NCBI GenBank assembly: GCA_026989275.1
Contig: JALSJQ010000025.1
Location: 124,001 to 188,000 of the forward strand
DNA from: Albidovulum sp.
GTDB lineage: Bacteria; Pseudomonadota; Alphaproteobacteria; Rhodobacterales; Rhodobacteraceae
Reading direction: 5' to 3'
Length of the DNA: 64,000 nucleotides
Positions within the stretch are counted from its first letter, which is position 1. Every line of letters starts with the position of its first letter. Below are positions 45,081 through 53,603 of this stretch, piece after piece. The notes below the pieces were generated by a model. The model had not been told where the DNA came from, ran no database searches, and saw nothing but the letters and a program-made list of their open reading frames with translations. The position numbers and the translations under genes were made by a program.

Positions 45081-45108
45081 TTGCATCCTGCCCTTCCCTT
45101 CATTAGAA
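45081..45108 (+). promoter_or_regulatory. Candidate promoter of rpmI-rplT
   Basis: TTGCAT (45081-45086) and TTAGAA (45103-45108) are separated by 16 bases, 69 bases upstream of rpmI. The -10 is weak. Confidence 0.35.
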
Positions 45109-45177
45109 GCCCGTCACCATCCTGCGCGGCCGGCCGTGAGGGCTGCCGAGTCGCGCATCAACGCAAGGAGTAGCGAA

Positions 45178-45381
45178 ATGCCCAAGCTCAAGACCAAGTC
45201 GAGCGCCAAGAAGCGCTTCAAGGTGACCGCCAAGGGTCATGTCAAGGCGGCCCAGGCCGGCAAGCGCCACGGCATGATCAAGCGCAGCAACAAGTTCATC
45301 CGCCAGGCGCGGGGAACGACGGTCCTCTCCAGCCCCGACGAGAAGACCGTGAAGAAGCATTACCTGCCCTATGCGCGCTGA
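45178..45381 (+). CDS. rpmI: 50S ribosomal protein L35
   Basis: A 67-residue basic ribosomal protein starting [20 protein letters not shown] and ending [12 protein letters not shown], as expected for L35. ATG at 45178 has AAGGAG ten bases upstream; the frame continues 5' without family similarity. rplT follows after 12 bases, the usual pair. infC, often the first gene of this operon, is not here. Confidence 0.97.
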   Translation: MPKLKTKSSAKKRFKVTAKGHVKAAQAGKRHGMIKRSNKFIRQARGTTVLSSPDEKTVKKHYLPYAR

Positions 45382-45393
45382 GGAGGCTGAACA

Positions 45394-45756
45394 ATGGCAC
45401 GAGTGAAATCCGGCAAGGTCACCCACGCCCGGCACAAGAAGGTCATCAAGGCCGCCAAGGGCTATTACGGCCGCCGCAAGAACACCTTCCGCGTCGCCCG
45501 GCAGGCCGTGGACAAGGCCAACCAGTATGCCACCCGCGACCGCAAGCAGCGCAAGCGCAATTTCCGCGCCCTGTGGATCCAGCGGATCAACGCCGCCGTC
45601 CGCGCCCATGACGAGGGGCTGACCTATTCCCGCTTCATCAACGGGCTGCACAAGGCCGGCATCGAGGTCGATCGCAAGGTTCTGGCCGATCTCGCCGTGC
45701 GCGAGCCCGAGGCCTTCGCCGCCATCGTCGAGAAGGCCCGGGCGGCGCTCGCCTGA
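45394..45756 (+). CDS. rplT: 50S ribosomal protein L20
   Basis: A 120-residue ribosomal protein, needed early in 50S assembly. It starts [20 protein letters not shown] and carries [20 protein letters not shown] and [20 protein letters not shown]. It is co-transcribed with rpmI and followed by a strong terminator. A GAGG sequence precedes the start. Confidence 0.98.
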   Translation: MARVKSGKVTHARHKKVIKAAKGYYGRRKNTFRVARQAVDKANQYATRDRKQRKRNFRALWIQRINAAVRAHDEGLTYSRFINGLHKAGIEVDRKVLADLAVREPEAFAAIVEKARAALA

Positions 45757-45777
45757 AGCCGGCTCGAAACGCGTGAA

Positions 45778-45804
45778 GGGCTCGTCTTCGGACGAGCCCT
45801 TTTT
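45778..45804 (+). terminator. Rho-independent terminator of rpmI-rplT
   Basis: GGGCTCGTC (45778-45786) and GACGAGCCC (45791-45799) form a perfect 9-bp stem with a stable TTCG tetraloop, followed by TTTTT. It lies 21 bases after the rplT stop. Confidence 0.93.
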
Positions 45805-45813
45805 CGTTCGTGC

Positions 45814-46989
45814 TCATGCCTCGGCCTGAAACTGGCGCCGAAGCCAGGGAGGCGGTGCCTCCGGCAGGGTGCGGCCCGCGCTCCACTCCCAGAAACCGCT
45901 GTCTTCCGTCATCAGCCTGAAGCGCAGGAAGGGCCGCCGCGCCTTCAGCGGCCCGAACAGCACCGGGACGCCCTCCGCAGCCAGAACCACCGCCTTGGCA
46001 ACAGCCGAACTGCGCCCTCCCATTTCTCTCGGATCGAGCACGACGATTTCCCACGAAGCGGCAGGGCGCAGGGCCGCAAGGTCGGGCCCCGCCTCCTGCC
46101 GCCGGACATGCTTCGCATGGAGCGCATGTCGCGGCGTCCGCTCCAGCCCGTCCTCGCGCCCCGCCTCGAGCGTTTTCATCAGCCGCGGCACGGCAAACGG
46201 GTCGATCCGCCCGGCCAGCATCTGCCGCAGAAGACGTCGGCGCTGGGCCGCGGCAAAACGCTCCCAGGCAGCGGAAAAGGCGGCGGGCGGCGCGTGCTTC
46301 TTCAGGAAATACGCCTTGGAAGCGCCGATCTGGTAGAGGCTCTTCGGCACACGATGCCGGCGACGATGGAACCCCGGCGCGAATCCGTGGACCACTTCGG
46401 CGTCACACGCCCTTCCCCTGTGGCCAGCCATGTAAAGAACCCGCGATATATCAGCATCTTCCAGAAAGAACTTGAAGCTTTCATCGAAGCCGCCAGCCGC
46501 GAGAAGAGCCGCACGGTCGAAGGCCATGTTGGTGCCGATGGCCTTGAGCGGCGGCGCCGGACAGGCATTCTCGGCCATCATGGGAATATCTTCCCCCAAC
46601 TCATTGACAAGAGAGGGATTCCACTCGATTTTCCACCCGTCTTCCCGCCGCACGGGGCCGGTGCTCCAGCTCGCCGCTCCTTCCGTGACCGGTGCCGCAA
46701 GCCGCGCAAGCCAGGTCGGAAAGGCGACGGCATCGTCGTCGAGAAAGGCCACGACCGCCCCCCGGGCCGCCGCTATGCCGAGGTTGCGGGCGAGCGAGAG
46801 GTTCCGTTCCGCACAGGGAATGAAACGGACCGGCCCGACTCCCCTCGATGCGTTGATCGACGAATTGTCAGCAACGACAATGACTTCAAAGGTGACATTC
46901 ACTTGGTATCGCAGGGATGCCAGCGCCCGTTTCAGCCAGTCGGGCCGCCCCTGGGAGACGATGACGACGCTGGCGGCGATGCTCGTCAT
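45814..46989 (-). CDS. Family 2 glycosyltransferase with a C-terminal extension
   Basis: A 391-residue glycosyltransferase. The GT-A domain begins ASVVIVSQGRPDWLKRALAS and contains FIPCAERNLSLARNLGIAAA, the DxD-type motif AFLDDDAVAFPTWL and an acidic FFLEDADISRVLYM. After residue 260 an extension of about 130 residues lacks a recognised domain (ending WSAGRTLPEAPPPWLRRQFQ). Its start overlaps the kdsB stop by ATGA, placing it in the minus-strand KDO-related operon. The sugar donor is unknown. It converges with the rplT terminator. Confidence 0.88.
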   Translation of the reverse strand: MTSIAASVVIVSQGRPDWLKRALASLRYQVNVTFEVIVVADNSSINASRGVGPVRFIPCAERNLSLARNLGIAAARGAVVAFLDDDAVAFPTWLARLAAPVTEGAASWSTGPVRREDGWKIEWNPSLVNELGEDIPMMAENACPAPPLKAIGTNMAFDRAALLAAGGFDESFKFFLEDADISRVLYMAGHRGRACDAEVVHGFAPGFHRRRHRVPKSLYQIGASKAYFLKKHAPPAAFSAAWERFAAAQRRRLLRQMLAGRIDPFAVPRLMKTLEAGREDGLERTPRHALHAKHVRRQEAGPDLAALRPAASWEIVVLDPREMGGRSSAVAKAVVLAAEGVPVLFGPLKARRPFLRFRLMTEDSGFWEWSAGRTLPEAPPPWLRRQFQAEA

Positions 46990-47789
46990 GGCATGTTCTG
47001 GCGTGCCAGCACCGCTTCGATCCGCGGCACGTCCTCGGGGTTGTTGAGTTCCCAGAACTCGCGTCCGCGGGCCTCCACCTCGACACACCGCACGGTCATG
47101 CCGTTCTCGAGGAAGCGCAACTGCTCGAGCCCCTCCAGCCTCTCCAGCGGCCCCGGCGGCAGAGTGCGATAGCGGGCCAGCGCCGCGGGCGTGTAGGCAT
47201 AGACACCGACATGATGGAAGACCGGCGTCGGCTCGTCGTCGCCGTAAAGACGGCCCGTATGAGGGATGACTTCCTTCGAGAAATAGAGCGCACGCCCCGC
47301 CCGGTCGAAGACGGCGGTGGTGCCGCCGACACGGCCCGCCGCCCGGTCCTCGAGAAAGGCCCGGTGCGCCGCCCCGCTGCAGCGCAGAACCGGCGTCGCC
47401 ACGTCGGCCACACCCTGCCTCAGCGCCGCGATCAGCGCCTCGACGAACCAGGGCGGCGTCAATGGCGCGTCCCCCTGGAGATTGACGACGACATCGGGCG
47501 CGGCGCCCATCACGTCGAGCGCCTCGGCACAACGCTCGGTGCCGTTTGCCGCTTCGGGCGACGTCATCACCGTCTCGCCACCAAAGCGGGCGACCTCGGC
47601 CGCGATGCGATCGTCATCGGTGGCCACCACCACCCGATCGACCCCGCGCACCGCCCGGGCCGCCCGCCAGCTGCGTTCGATCAGCGTGCGCGCCGCACCG
47701 CCCGCCCCCCTGAGCGGCACCAGCGGCTTGCCGGGATAGCGGCTCGATGCGTAGCGCGCCGGAATGACGACGAGCGTTCCCCCCTTCAT
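46986..47789 (-). CDS. kdsB: 3-deoxy-manno-octulosonate cytidylyltransferase (CMP-KDO synthetase)
   Basis: KdsB activates KDO with CTP for lipopolysaccharide or KDO-linked capsule. The 267-residue protein has the N-terminal nucleotide motif VVIPARYASSRYPGKPLVPL and NGTERCAEALDV, VNLQGDAPLTPPWFVEALIA (D-binding region), and LEQLRFLENGMTVRCVEVEA near the end. Length and motifs are normal. The gene overlaps its neighbours by ATGA on both sides (CysQ-type before, glycosyltransferase after), so the three are one translation unit. Confidence 0.95.
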   Translation of the reverse strand: MKGGTLVVIPARYASSRYPGKPLVPLRGAGGAARTLIERSWRAARAVRGVDRVVVATDDDRIAAEVARFGGETVMTSPEAANGTERCAEALDVMGAAPDVVVNLQGDAPLTPPWFVEALIAALRQGVADVATPVLRCSGAAHRAFLEDRAAGRVGGTTAVFDRAGRALYFSKEVIPHTGRLYGDDEPTPVFHHVGVYAYTPAALARYRTLPPGPLERLEGLEQLRFLENGMTVRCVEVEARGREFWELNNPEDVPRIEAVLARQNMP

Positions 47790-48589
47790 TCGCCCCCCCT
47801 CACGAGCACGACGCCGGGCGCAAAGGCGATGAAGAAGGGGTTCTCGAAACCGGGCTTGCCGTAGCGCAGCGGCGTCAGGTCGTCGAAGCGGACGACCTCG
47901 CCCCCCGCCGCCGCCAGAACCGCATGGCCCGCCGCCGTGTCCCACTCCATGGTCCGGCCGAGCCGCGGGTAGAGATCGGCCTCGCCGGCCGCCACGAGGC
48001 AGAATTTCAGCGACGAGCCGGCCGAGCGCGTCTCGGCGACCCTGTAGCGGGCGATATAGTCGTCGGTGGCCCTGTCGCGATGGGATTTCGAAGCGACGAC
48101 GACCAGGGCGTCGTTGTCGGGCCGGCGGACATGAATCGGCCGCGTCGCCCCCGGCCGGGCAGCATCGAACGGCCCCGTCTCCTCGACGGCGCCGCCTTCG
48201 GGCAGGGTGCGGAACATGCGGCCCACGGCCGGCGCATGGACCACGCCGAGGCGCGGCACGCCCTTCTCGACCCAGGCGATGTTGACGGTGAACTCCCCCG
48301 AACGGCGAACGAATTCCTTCGTGCCGTCGAGAGGATCGACGATCAAGAAACTGTCGCCCTCGAGCGCATGGCTCGCGGCGTTCTCCTCCGTCACGATCAT
48401 GGTGCCGGGAAAGGCCGCCTCGAGCCCCCGGGTGATGAAAGCGTCGGCTTCCTCGTCGGCGATGGTGACGGGGCTCTGGTCGCCCTTGCGGCGCACCTCC
48501 ATCTCCTCCGCCTCGAACACCTCCATGATGCGCTCGCCCGCCTCGACCGCAAGCCGGCGCATTGTGTCCATCATTTCGCCACGATCCAA
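47786..48589 (-). CDS. cysQ: CysQ-type 3'(2'),5'-bisphosphate nucleotidase (inositol-phosphatase family)
   Basis: A 267-residue Mg-dependent phosphatase. The family motifs are SPVTIADEEADAFI, the metal-binding TEENAAS, DPLDGTKEFVRRSGEFTVNI and the C-terminal MEWDTAAGHAVLAAAGGEV. CysQ enzymes hydrolyse PAP, the by-product of PAPS-dependent sulfation, so its place beside a sulfotransferase locus is meaningful. I favour TTG at 48589, which has GGGAGAG upstream; ATG at 48574 and 48571 are in frame with no good ribosome binding site. The gene heads the minus-strand glycan operon and diverges from the KpsM-like permease. Confidence 0.85.
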   Translation of the reverse strand: MDRGEMMDTMRRLAVEAGERIMEVFEAEEMEVRRKGDQSPVTIADEEADAFITRGLEAAFPGTMIVTEENAASHALEGDSFLIVDPLDGTKEFVRRSGEFTVNIAWVEKGVPRLGVVHAPAVGRMFRTLPEGGAVEETGPFDAARPGATRPIHVRRPDNDALVVVASKSHRDRATDDYIARYRVAETRSAGSSLKFCLVAAGEADLYPRLGRTMEWDTAAGHAVLAAAGGEVVRFDDLTPLRYGKPGFENPFFIAFAPGVVLVRGGE

Positions 48590-48740
48590 TGCTTCTCTCC
48601 CTCTCGGTCGCCCCCGACCGGCGGTCTTCGTTGCAAGGCCGACCTGCACTTCCTATTCTTGCAGGATCGAGGGGGCAAGCGGTCCCGCGCCCGATGGCGC
48701 CCCCGGCGTGCCGGGCATGACCCGGAGGAGAACGAGAGCG

Positions 48741-49559
48741 ATGTTCCAGACCCCTCGCCCGAAGAGCGTGCTCGAATCGGCATTCACGCTGATCGACCTC
48801 ATCTTCGTGGCCACGGTCCGCAACATCCGCAAGACCAACGGCAATGCCATCGTCGGTCTTCTCATGAACATCCTCCAGTCCGTCATCATGGTGGCGGTCT
48901 TCTGGCTGATGATCGACGTGCTCGGCATGCGGCACCTCGCCCTGCGGGGAAACTACATCGTCTTCCTGCTCTCGGGCATCTTCCTCTTCATGACCCACAC
49001 CAAGGCCGTGGGCGCCGTGGCGGGCGCGCCCAACGCCGCTTCGCCGCTGATGAAACATGCCAACATGAACACGGCGATCTCCATCACGGCCGCCGCCCTG
49101 TCGTCGCTCTACTTCCAGATCCTGTCGATGGCGGTGATTCTCTTCATCACCCATGTGGCCATCGAACGCGTCGAGATCTACGACTGGGCTGGCTTCCTCA
49201 AGATGTTCTTCCTCGCCTGGCTGTCGGGCGTGGCGCTCGGCCTCGTGCTGATGGCGCTGAGCCCCTGGGCGCCGACGCTCACCAGCCTGATCGCCACCAT
49301 CTACCGCCGGGTGCAGATGATCGCCTCGGGCAAGATGTTCCTCGCCAATACCATGGGCGCCTATCTCTACATGTTCGACTGGAACCCGCTCTTTCACATC
49401 ATCGACCAGGCCCGCGGCTACGCCTTCATCAATTACAATCCGCGCTTCACCAACAGCGAATACCCCTTGGCGATGACGGTGGCCTTTCTCGTGCTCGGCA
49501 TGGTCGCCGAATTCTACACCCGCAAGCGCACATCACTCAGCTGGTATGCCCGCCGATAG
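48741..49559 (+). CDS. KpsM-like ABC-2 polysaccharide export permease
   Basis: A 272-residue membrane protein of the ABC-2 permease family that exports capsule or O-antigen. Six hydrophobic segments are seen, with DLIFVATVRNIRKTNGNAIV at the N-terminus and MFDWNPLFHIIDQARGYAFI near the end, typical of the KpsM/Wzm group. No partner ATPase (KpsT/Wzt) is encoded nearby, so the ATPase is elsewhere or shared. GGAGGAG lies upstream of the ATG. It diverges from cysQ and precedes the glycan operon by about 150 bases. Confidence 0.82.
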   Translation: MFQTPRPKSVLESAFTLIDLIFVATVRNIRKTNGNAIVGLLMNILQSVIMVAVFWLMIDVLGMRHLALRGNYIVFLLSGIFLFMTHTKAVGAVAGAPNAASPLMKHANMNTAISITAAALSSLYFQILSMAVILFITHVAIERVEIYDWAGFLKMFFLAWLSGVALGLVLMALSPWAPTLTSLIATIYRRVQMIASGKMFLANTMGAYLYMFDWNPLFHIIDQARGYAFINYNPRFTNSEYPLAMTVAFLVLGMVAEFYTRKRTSLSWYARR

Positions 49560-49710
49560 GCCGGGATGGTGAAATTCCGGGCATTTTAGGCATATCGCGG
49601 ATGAAAAGGCGCCGTCACGCCACGCCCCTTAACCTGCCATAAACCTCCGGTGACGATTCTTCCCGGTGACGGGCCGAGCTTCCGGCCCGCAAATTCACAC
49701 CGGAGGAATC

Positions 49711-50934
49711 ATGCGGCAGGATGACGACAGGCTCGAGGGCAGGCGCGTCCTCATCGTCGGCGGCGCCGGCTTCATCGGCTCCGGCCTCGTCCGGGCCTTC
49801 GCCACCGCTAACGAAGTCGTCGTTCTCGACAATCTCCATCCGCAGGTTCACCCCGACCGGGCCGCGGCGCGACAGCGCATCGAGGCGGCAGGGGCGCGTC
49901 TCGTCACGGCCGACATCCGCGACGAGGCCGCCCTGGCCCGGCTCTTCGGCCGCTTCCGGCCCCAGATCGTCTTTCACCTGGCCGCCGAGACCGGCACCGG
50001 CCAGTCCCATGCCGCGCTCGGTCGGCATGTGGATGTGAACGTCGTCGGCACGGCGCGCCTGATCGAGGCCGTCCGCCGGGCGGAAACGCAGCCCGACCGC
50101 GTCATCCTCGCCAGTTCGCGGGCGGTCTATGGCCAGGGCGCGATGGTGGATCGGGCAGGACGACCGGCTCTCGCCCTGCCACGCAGGCGCGCCATGCTCG
50201 AACGGGGCTGCTTCGACGTGTTCGGCCCGGATGGCCGGAAGCTCTACGGCCGGCCCACCTCCGCCCGTGACCGCCTGCCCGATCCGGTCTCGATCTACGG
50301 TTCGACCAAGCTCATGCAGGAGCATCTCGTCACCCAGGGGCTCTGGGGAAGCGGGATCGACACCGTCATTCTGCGGCTGCACAACGTCTATGGGCCGGGT
50401 CAATCCCTTGCCAACCCCTATACCGGCGTCCTTGCCCGTTTCGCCCGTCTTGCCGTTCAGGAACGGCCGATCGAGATCTTCGAGGACGGCCGCATCGTGC
50501 GGGATTTCGTGCATGTCGATGACGTGGTGCGGGCGTTCGGGCGTGCCGCCGCATGCCGGCAGGCACCGCTCCTGCCGATCGACATCGGCACGGGCCGGGC
50601 CGTCACCCTCTCGGCTCTCGCCCGCACGCTCCTGCGCCTGTCGGGAAGCAGGCGGCCATGCCGGGTGAGCGGCGCCTTTCAGCCCGGCGATGTCCGCCAT
50701 GCCGTGGCCGACCCCGCACCCGCGCTCCGGTTTCTCGGCTGGTCCCCCGAAATCGAATTCGAGGCCGGGCTGGCCGATGTGTTGCGATGGGTGAGGGACA
50801 CACTCTCCATCTCCTCCCGCCCCGCCAGCAAATCACCCCGTTCCGCCGAAGGAGGCGCCCCATGTCCGACCAGGCGATCCTCGCCCTTGGCCACAGCCAC
50901 CTTGCCGCCCTTCGCGGCGGCTGGAAGCTCCTGA
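49711..50934 (+). CDS. NAD-dependent epimerase/dehydratase (extended SDR, nucleotide-sugar type)
   Basis: A 407-residue extended SDR that modifies a nucleotide sugar. The NAD motif is RVLIVGGAGFIGSGLVRAFA; the substrate side has FHLAAETGTGQSH, ASSRAVYGQG and the catalytic Tyr-Lys pair in VSIYGSTKLMQEHL. RLHNVYGPGQSLANPYTG is typical. The last 25 or so residues read as low-complexity sequence and overlap the next gene by 73 bases, so the C-terminus may be extended by a lost stop. GGAGG precedes the ATG. It opens a five-gene operon. Confidence 0.9.
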   Translation: MRQDDDRLEGRRVLIVGGAGFIGSGLVRAFATANEVVVLDNLHPQVHPDRAAARQRIEAAGARLVTADIRDEAALARLFGRFRPQIVFHLAAETGTGQSHAALGRHVDVNVVGTARLIEAVRRAETQPDRVILASSRAVYGQGAMVDRAGRPALALPRRRAMLERGCFDVFGPDGRKLYGRPTSARDRLPDPVSIYGSTKLMQEHLVTQGLWGSGIDTVILRLHNVYGPGQSLANPYTGVLARFARLAVQERPIEIFEDGRIVRDFVHVDDVVRAFGRAAACRQAPLLPIDIGTGRAVTLSALARTLLRLSGSRRPCRVSGAFQPGDVRHAVADPAPALRFLGWSPEIEFEAGLADVLRWVRDTLSISSRPASKSPRSAEGGAPCPTRRSSPLATATLPPFAAAGSS

Positions 50935-51656
50935 AAGCCGAAGGCCGCCCCCTGCCCGAAGTGCGGTTCGTCTTTCTCAACAAACCGCGCTTCCAGCCCA
51001 ATTTCGCCGGCCCGGGCGCTCGGCGGGCCCTTTCGTCGCGGCTGACCGGAGCGCTCGAGGCGCTGCTCGCCGAGCGCCGCTGGAAAGCCCTGCTGCTCGC
51101 ACCTCTCGGCAATGAATGCCTGGCGCGGTTTCTTGTCGCCGACGACCCGCCGCTCGCGCTTCACGATCCGTCCATCCCCGCCCCGGCCGGTGCCGTGCCC
51201 GTCTGCATCGAGACCCTGCGCTGCTGGCTGCGGGAAATCGCGGCCCGCAACGCCGGTCTTTTCCTCTCCGCATTGCGCGAGCGCACCGATCTGCCGCTTT
51301 TCCTGCTGCCGCCCCCGCCGCCGATCGCCTCCGAGCGCACGATCCGCGAAGGCAAGGGCCCGCTGCATGCCGCGCTCGCCACCGCCCGGCTCAACCCGCC
51401 AAAGCTGCGCCTCGCGATCTGGGAGCTCTATCGTGAAGTCCTGGCAGAGCTGGCACGGGAAACCATGACGACGTTGCTGCCTCCTCCCGCCGCCACCCGG
51501 GACAGGGCCGGTTTTCTCCACCCCTCCTGCACACGCGGCGACCCGACCCATGCCAATGCCCGCTACGGCGCCTGCCTCTGGTCCGAAATCCTGCGGCACC
51601 TCTCCGGCGGTCACCCGGAACCGGCATCGCCCCCCAGAATGGAGCTTTCGACATGA
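50862..51656 (+). CDS. Uncharacterised protein of the glycan operon, possibly SGNH-like
   Basis: A 264-residue soluble protein. Its start MSDQAILALGHSHLAALRGG has a G-H-S-H segment reminiscent of the first block of SGNH hydrolases (GDSL or GHSH), and ends with HANARYGACLWSEILRHL, where N-x-x-Y resembles the block around the catalytic His of such enzymes, but other blocks are not clear. I do not assign a function. ATG at 50862 has AAGGAGG at ideal spacing; the stop overlaps the GSCFA gene by ATGA. It is part of a translationally coupled set and probably acts on the same glycan. Confidence 0.6.
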   Translation: MSDQAILALGHSHLAALRGGWKLLKAEGRPLPEVRFVFLNKPRFQPNFAGPGARRALSSRLTGALEALLAERRWKALLLAPLGNECLARFLVADDPPLALHDPSIPAPAGAVPVCIETLRCWLREIAARNAGLFLSALRERTDLPLFLLPPPPPIASERTIREGKGPLHAALATARLNPPKLRLAIWELYREVLAELARETMTTLLPPPAATRDRAGFLHPSCTRGDPTHANARYGACLWSEILRHLSGGHPEPASPPRMELST

Positions 51657-52762
51657 TTCACCCCTACAGGGACCTGCCCGACCACTGCTACTGGGCGCGG
51701 TCGGTGGCCCACATGCCGCCCGACGAAGTCGATCCCATGCTCGAAGCACCCTTTCGCCTCACCCGCCGCACGCCGGTGCTGACGGCCGGCTCCTGCTTTG
51801 CCGACCGCATCACCAAGGAGCTGGACGCCCGCGGCTACAACCTCGTGATGACGGAGAGAGGCCATCCGCTTCTGCCCCGGCACATCGCCCGCGCACATGG
51901 CTACGGTCGCCATGCCGCCCGCTACGGCAACATCTACACCGCCCGGCAGCTGCGCCAGCTTCTCGAACGTGCGATGGGCCTCTTCGAGCCGGTCGAGCCG
52001 CCCTGGCGGCTCCGCAACGGCAACTGGGCCGACCCTTTCCGACCGACGGTCCAGCCCGGCGGCTTCGTAAGCCGCCACGAGCTGCTGGCCGACCGGGCCC
52101 GTCATCTCGCCTGCGTGCGGACGGCCTTCGGGACGGCTCGGGTCTTCATCTTCACCCTCGGTCTCACCGAAGCCTGGCACAGCCTCGAGGATGGCGCCGT
52201 CTTCCCGGTCGCTCCCGGCGTGGCCGCCGGCGAGCTCGACAAGACCCGCCACGGATTCGTCGATTTCTCGGTCGAGGAGATCGCGGCGGACCTCGCGCGC
52301 TTCCTCTCCCTTGCCCGGAAGATCAACCCGGAGCTCAAGGTCATCCTGACGGTTTCCCCCGTGCCCCTCGCGGCAACGGCCCGCCCGGATCGCCATGTGC
52401 TGGCCGCCACCACGCTGTCGAAAGCCAAGCTGCGGCTTGCCGCCGAAATCTCGTGCCGCGAGCAGCCGGGGGTCGCCTATTTCCCCGCCTACGAGATCGT
52501 GACCGGCCCGCATGGGCGTGGCCGGCATTTCACCGGGGGGCTGCGCGATGCGAGCCCGACCGCCATCAAGAGGGTCATGGCCAGTTTCTTCCGTCATTTC
52601 GCGCAGGAGACAGACGCGCCGCCCCCGCAGACGCAGGAGACTCCGCCCCACACGGCGCGGCCCGGCGATCGGCGAAGAGCGCGGCTCTTCGCCGCCGCCT
52701 GCGACGAGGTTCTCAATGACGAGACAGAATGCTCCGGGGGAAAATCCAGCCATGTCCATTGA
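51653..52762 (+). CDS. GSCFA domain protein
   Basis: A 369-residue protein with the GSCFA family signature TAGSCFADRITKELDARGYN near residues 44-63, followed by RYGNIYTARQLRQLLERAMG and an acidic VFIFTLGLTEAWHS motif. GSCFA proteins are SGNH-like and occur in glycan loci, where they may esterify or deacylate sugars. The C-terminal 40 residues are low in complexity. It overlaps the preceding gene by ATGA and the next by up to 47 bases, depending on the sulfotransferase start. Its partner relation to the unknown protein before it is striking. Confidence 0.88.
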   Translation: MIHPYRDLPDHCYWARSVAHMPPDEVDPMLEAPFRLTRRTPVLTAGSCFADRITKELDARGYNLVMTERGHPLLPRHIARAHGYGRHAARYGNIYTARQLRQLLERAMGLFEPVEPPWRLRNGNWADPFRPTVQPGGFVSRHELLADRARHLACVRTAFGTARVFIFTLGLTEAWHSLEDGAVFPVAPGVAAGELDKTRHGFVDFSVEEIAADLARFLSLARKINPELKVILTVSPVPLAATARPDRHVLAATTLSKAKLRLAAEISCREQPGVAYFPAYEIVTGPHGRGRHFTGGLRDASPTAIKRVMASFFRHFAQETDAPPPQTQETPPHTARPGDRRRARLFAAACDEVLNDETECSGGKSSHVH

Positions 52763-53603
52763 GCGCATTGTCGGAATCTACTCCTTCCCGAAAAGCGGCA
52801 ATACCTGGCTGCGCGCCATCATCGCCGCCATGTTCGGCATCCCGCGAGGTGCCGGCGCCCTGCAGACATACGTCACCGACACCCATTTCGGCCGTGTTCT
52901 CGACAATCCGTGGCGCTGGAACGACATCGACTGGTATTTCTACAAGTCGCACCACAAACGGCCCCTGACCTGTCACAGGGGCCAGTCCTTCCGAACGGAT
53001 GCCTTCATCTACATTCACCGTCACCCGCTGGACGTGTTCGTGTCCTATCTCAACTTCGTATCCGCCAACGTGTCCCCGCAGGCCGGCCGCTCCCTGGGCG
53101 TGTCCTTTGCGCGGGTGGAGGACATTCCGCCGCGGGAGATGGAACGGCTCTTTTCCCTCTATCTGGCCCACGGCACGCTCTTTCCGCAAAATCGCGCCTT
53201 CGGCAGCATCTTCGAGAACATCGCCGCCTTCAGGCGCATGGCCGCGGACGGCGCTCCGGTCCTCATCCTGCGCTACGAGGACCTCAAGCGTGATTTCGCC
53301 ACGCAGGTTCGGGCCATCGCCGAACATCTCGGCATCGGCGACGTCGATCCGGCGAGGATCCGGGCGGAGGCCGAGGCCAGAACCCGCAGGAACGGGCGAT
53401 TCTTCTGGAAGAAGATGGTGGGAAATTACCGCAACTACCTCACGGCCGCACAGATCGAACGCTTCTGCTGGGTGCATGAGGCCGAAATGGCCGCCCTCGG
53501 CTATCTCGACGAGGGAAGCGGTCCGGTTGCGGACGCCATCGAAGAGCCGAAAGGCCCCTTTCGCGAAGGCCGCGGGGTTCGCATGCCCGAGGCGGTGCGA
53601 TGA
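52716..53603 (+). CDS. PAPS-dependent sulfotransferase
   Basis: A 295-residue sulfotransferase. The 5'-phosphosulfate loop is GIYSFPKSGNTWLRAIIAAM, and the 3'-phosphate motif is FIYIHRHPLDVFVSYLNFVS; LILRYEDLKRDFATQVRAIA and the final FFWKKMVGNYRNYLTAAQIE match the sulfotransferase 1 type. I choose ATG at 52716 with GAGG six bases upstream; ATG at 52752 is in frame and starts closer to the fold. It overlaps the GSCFA gene and its stop shares ATGA with the RgpF gene. It probably sulfates a sugar made by this operon. Confidence 0.87.
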   Translation: MTRQNAPGENPAMSIERIVGIYSFPKSGNTWLRAIIAAMFGIPRGAGALQTYVTDTHFGRVLDNPWRWNDIDWYFYKSHHKRPLTCHRGQSFRTDAFIYIHRHPLDVFVSYLNFVSANVSPQAGRSLGVSFARVEDIPPREMERLFSLYLAHGTLFPQNRAFGSIFENIAAFRRMAADGAPVLILRYEDLKRDFATQVRAIAEHLGIGDVDPARIRAEAEARTRRNGRFFWKKMVGNYRNYLTAAQIERFCWVHEAEMAALGYLDEGSGPVADAIEEPKGPFREGRGVRMPEAVR

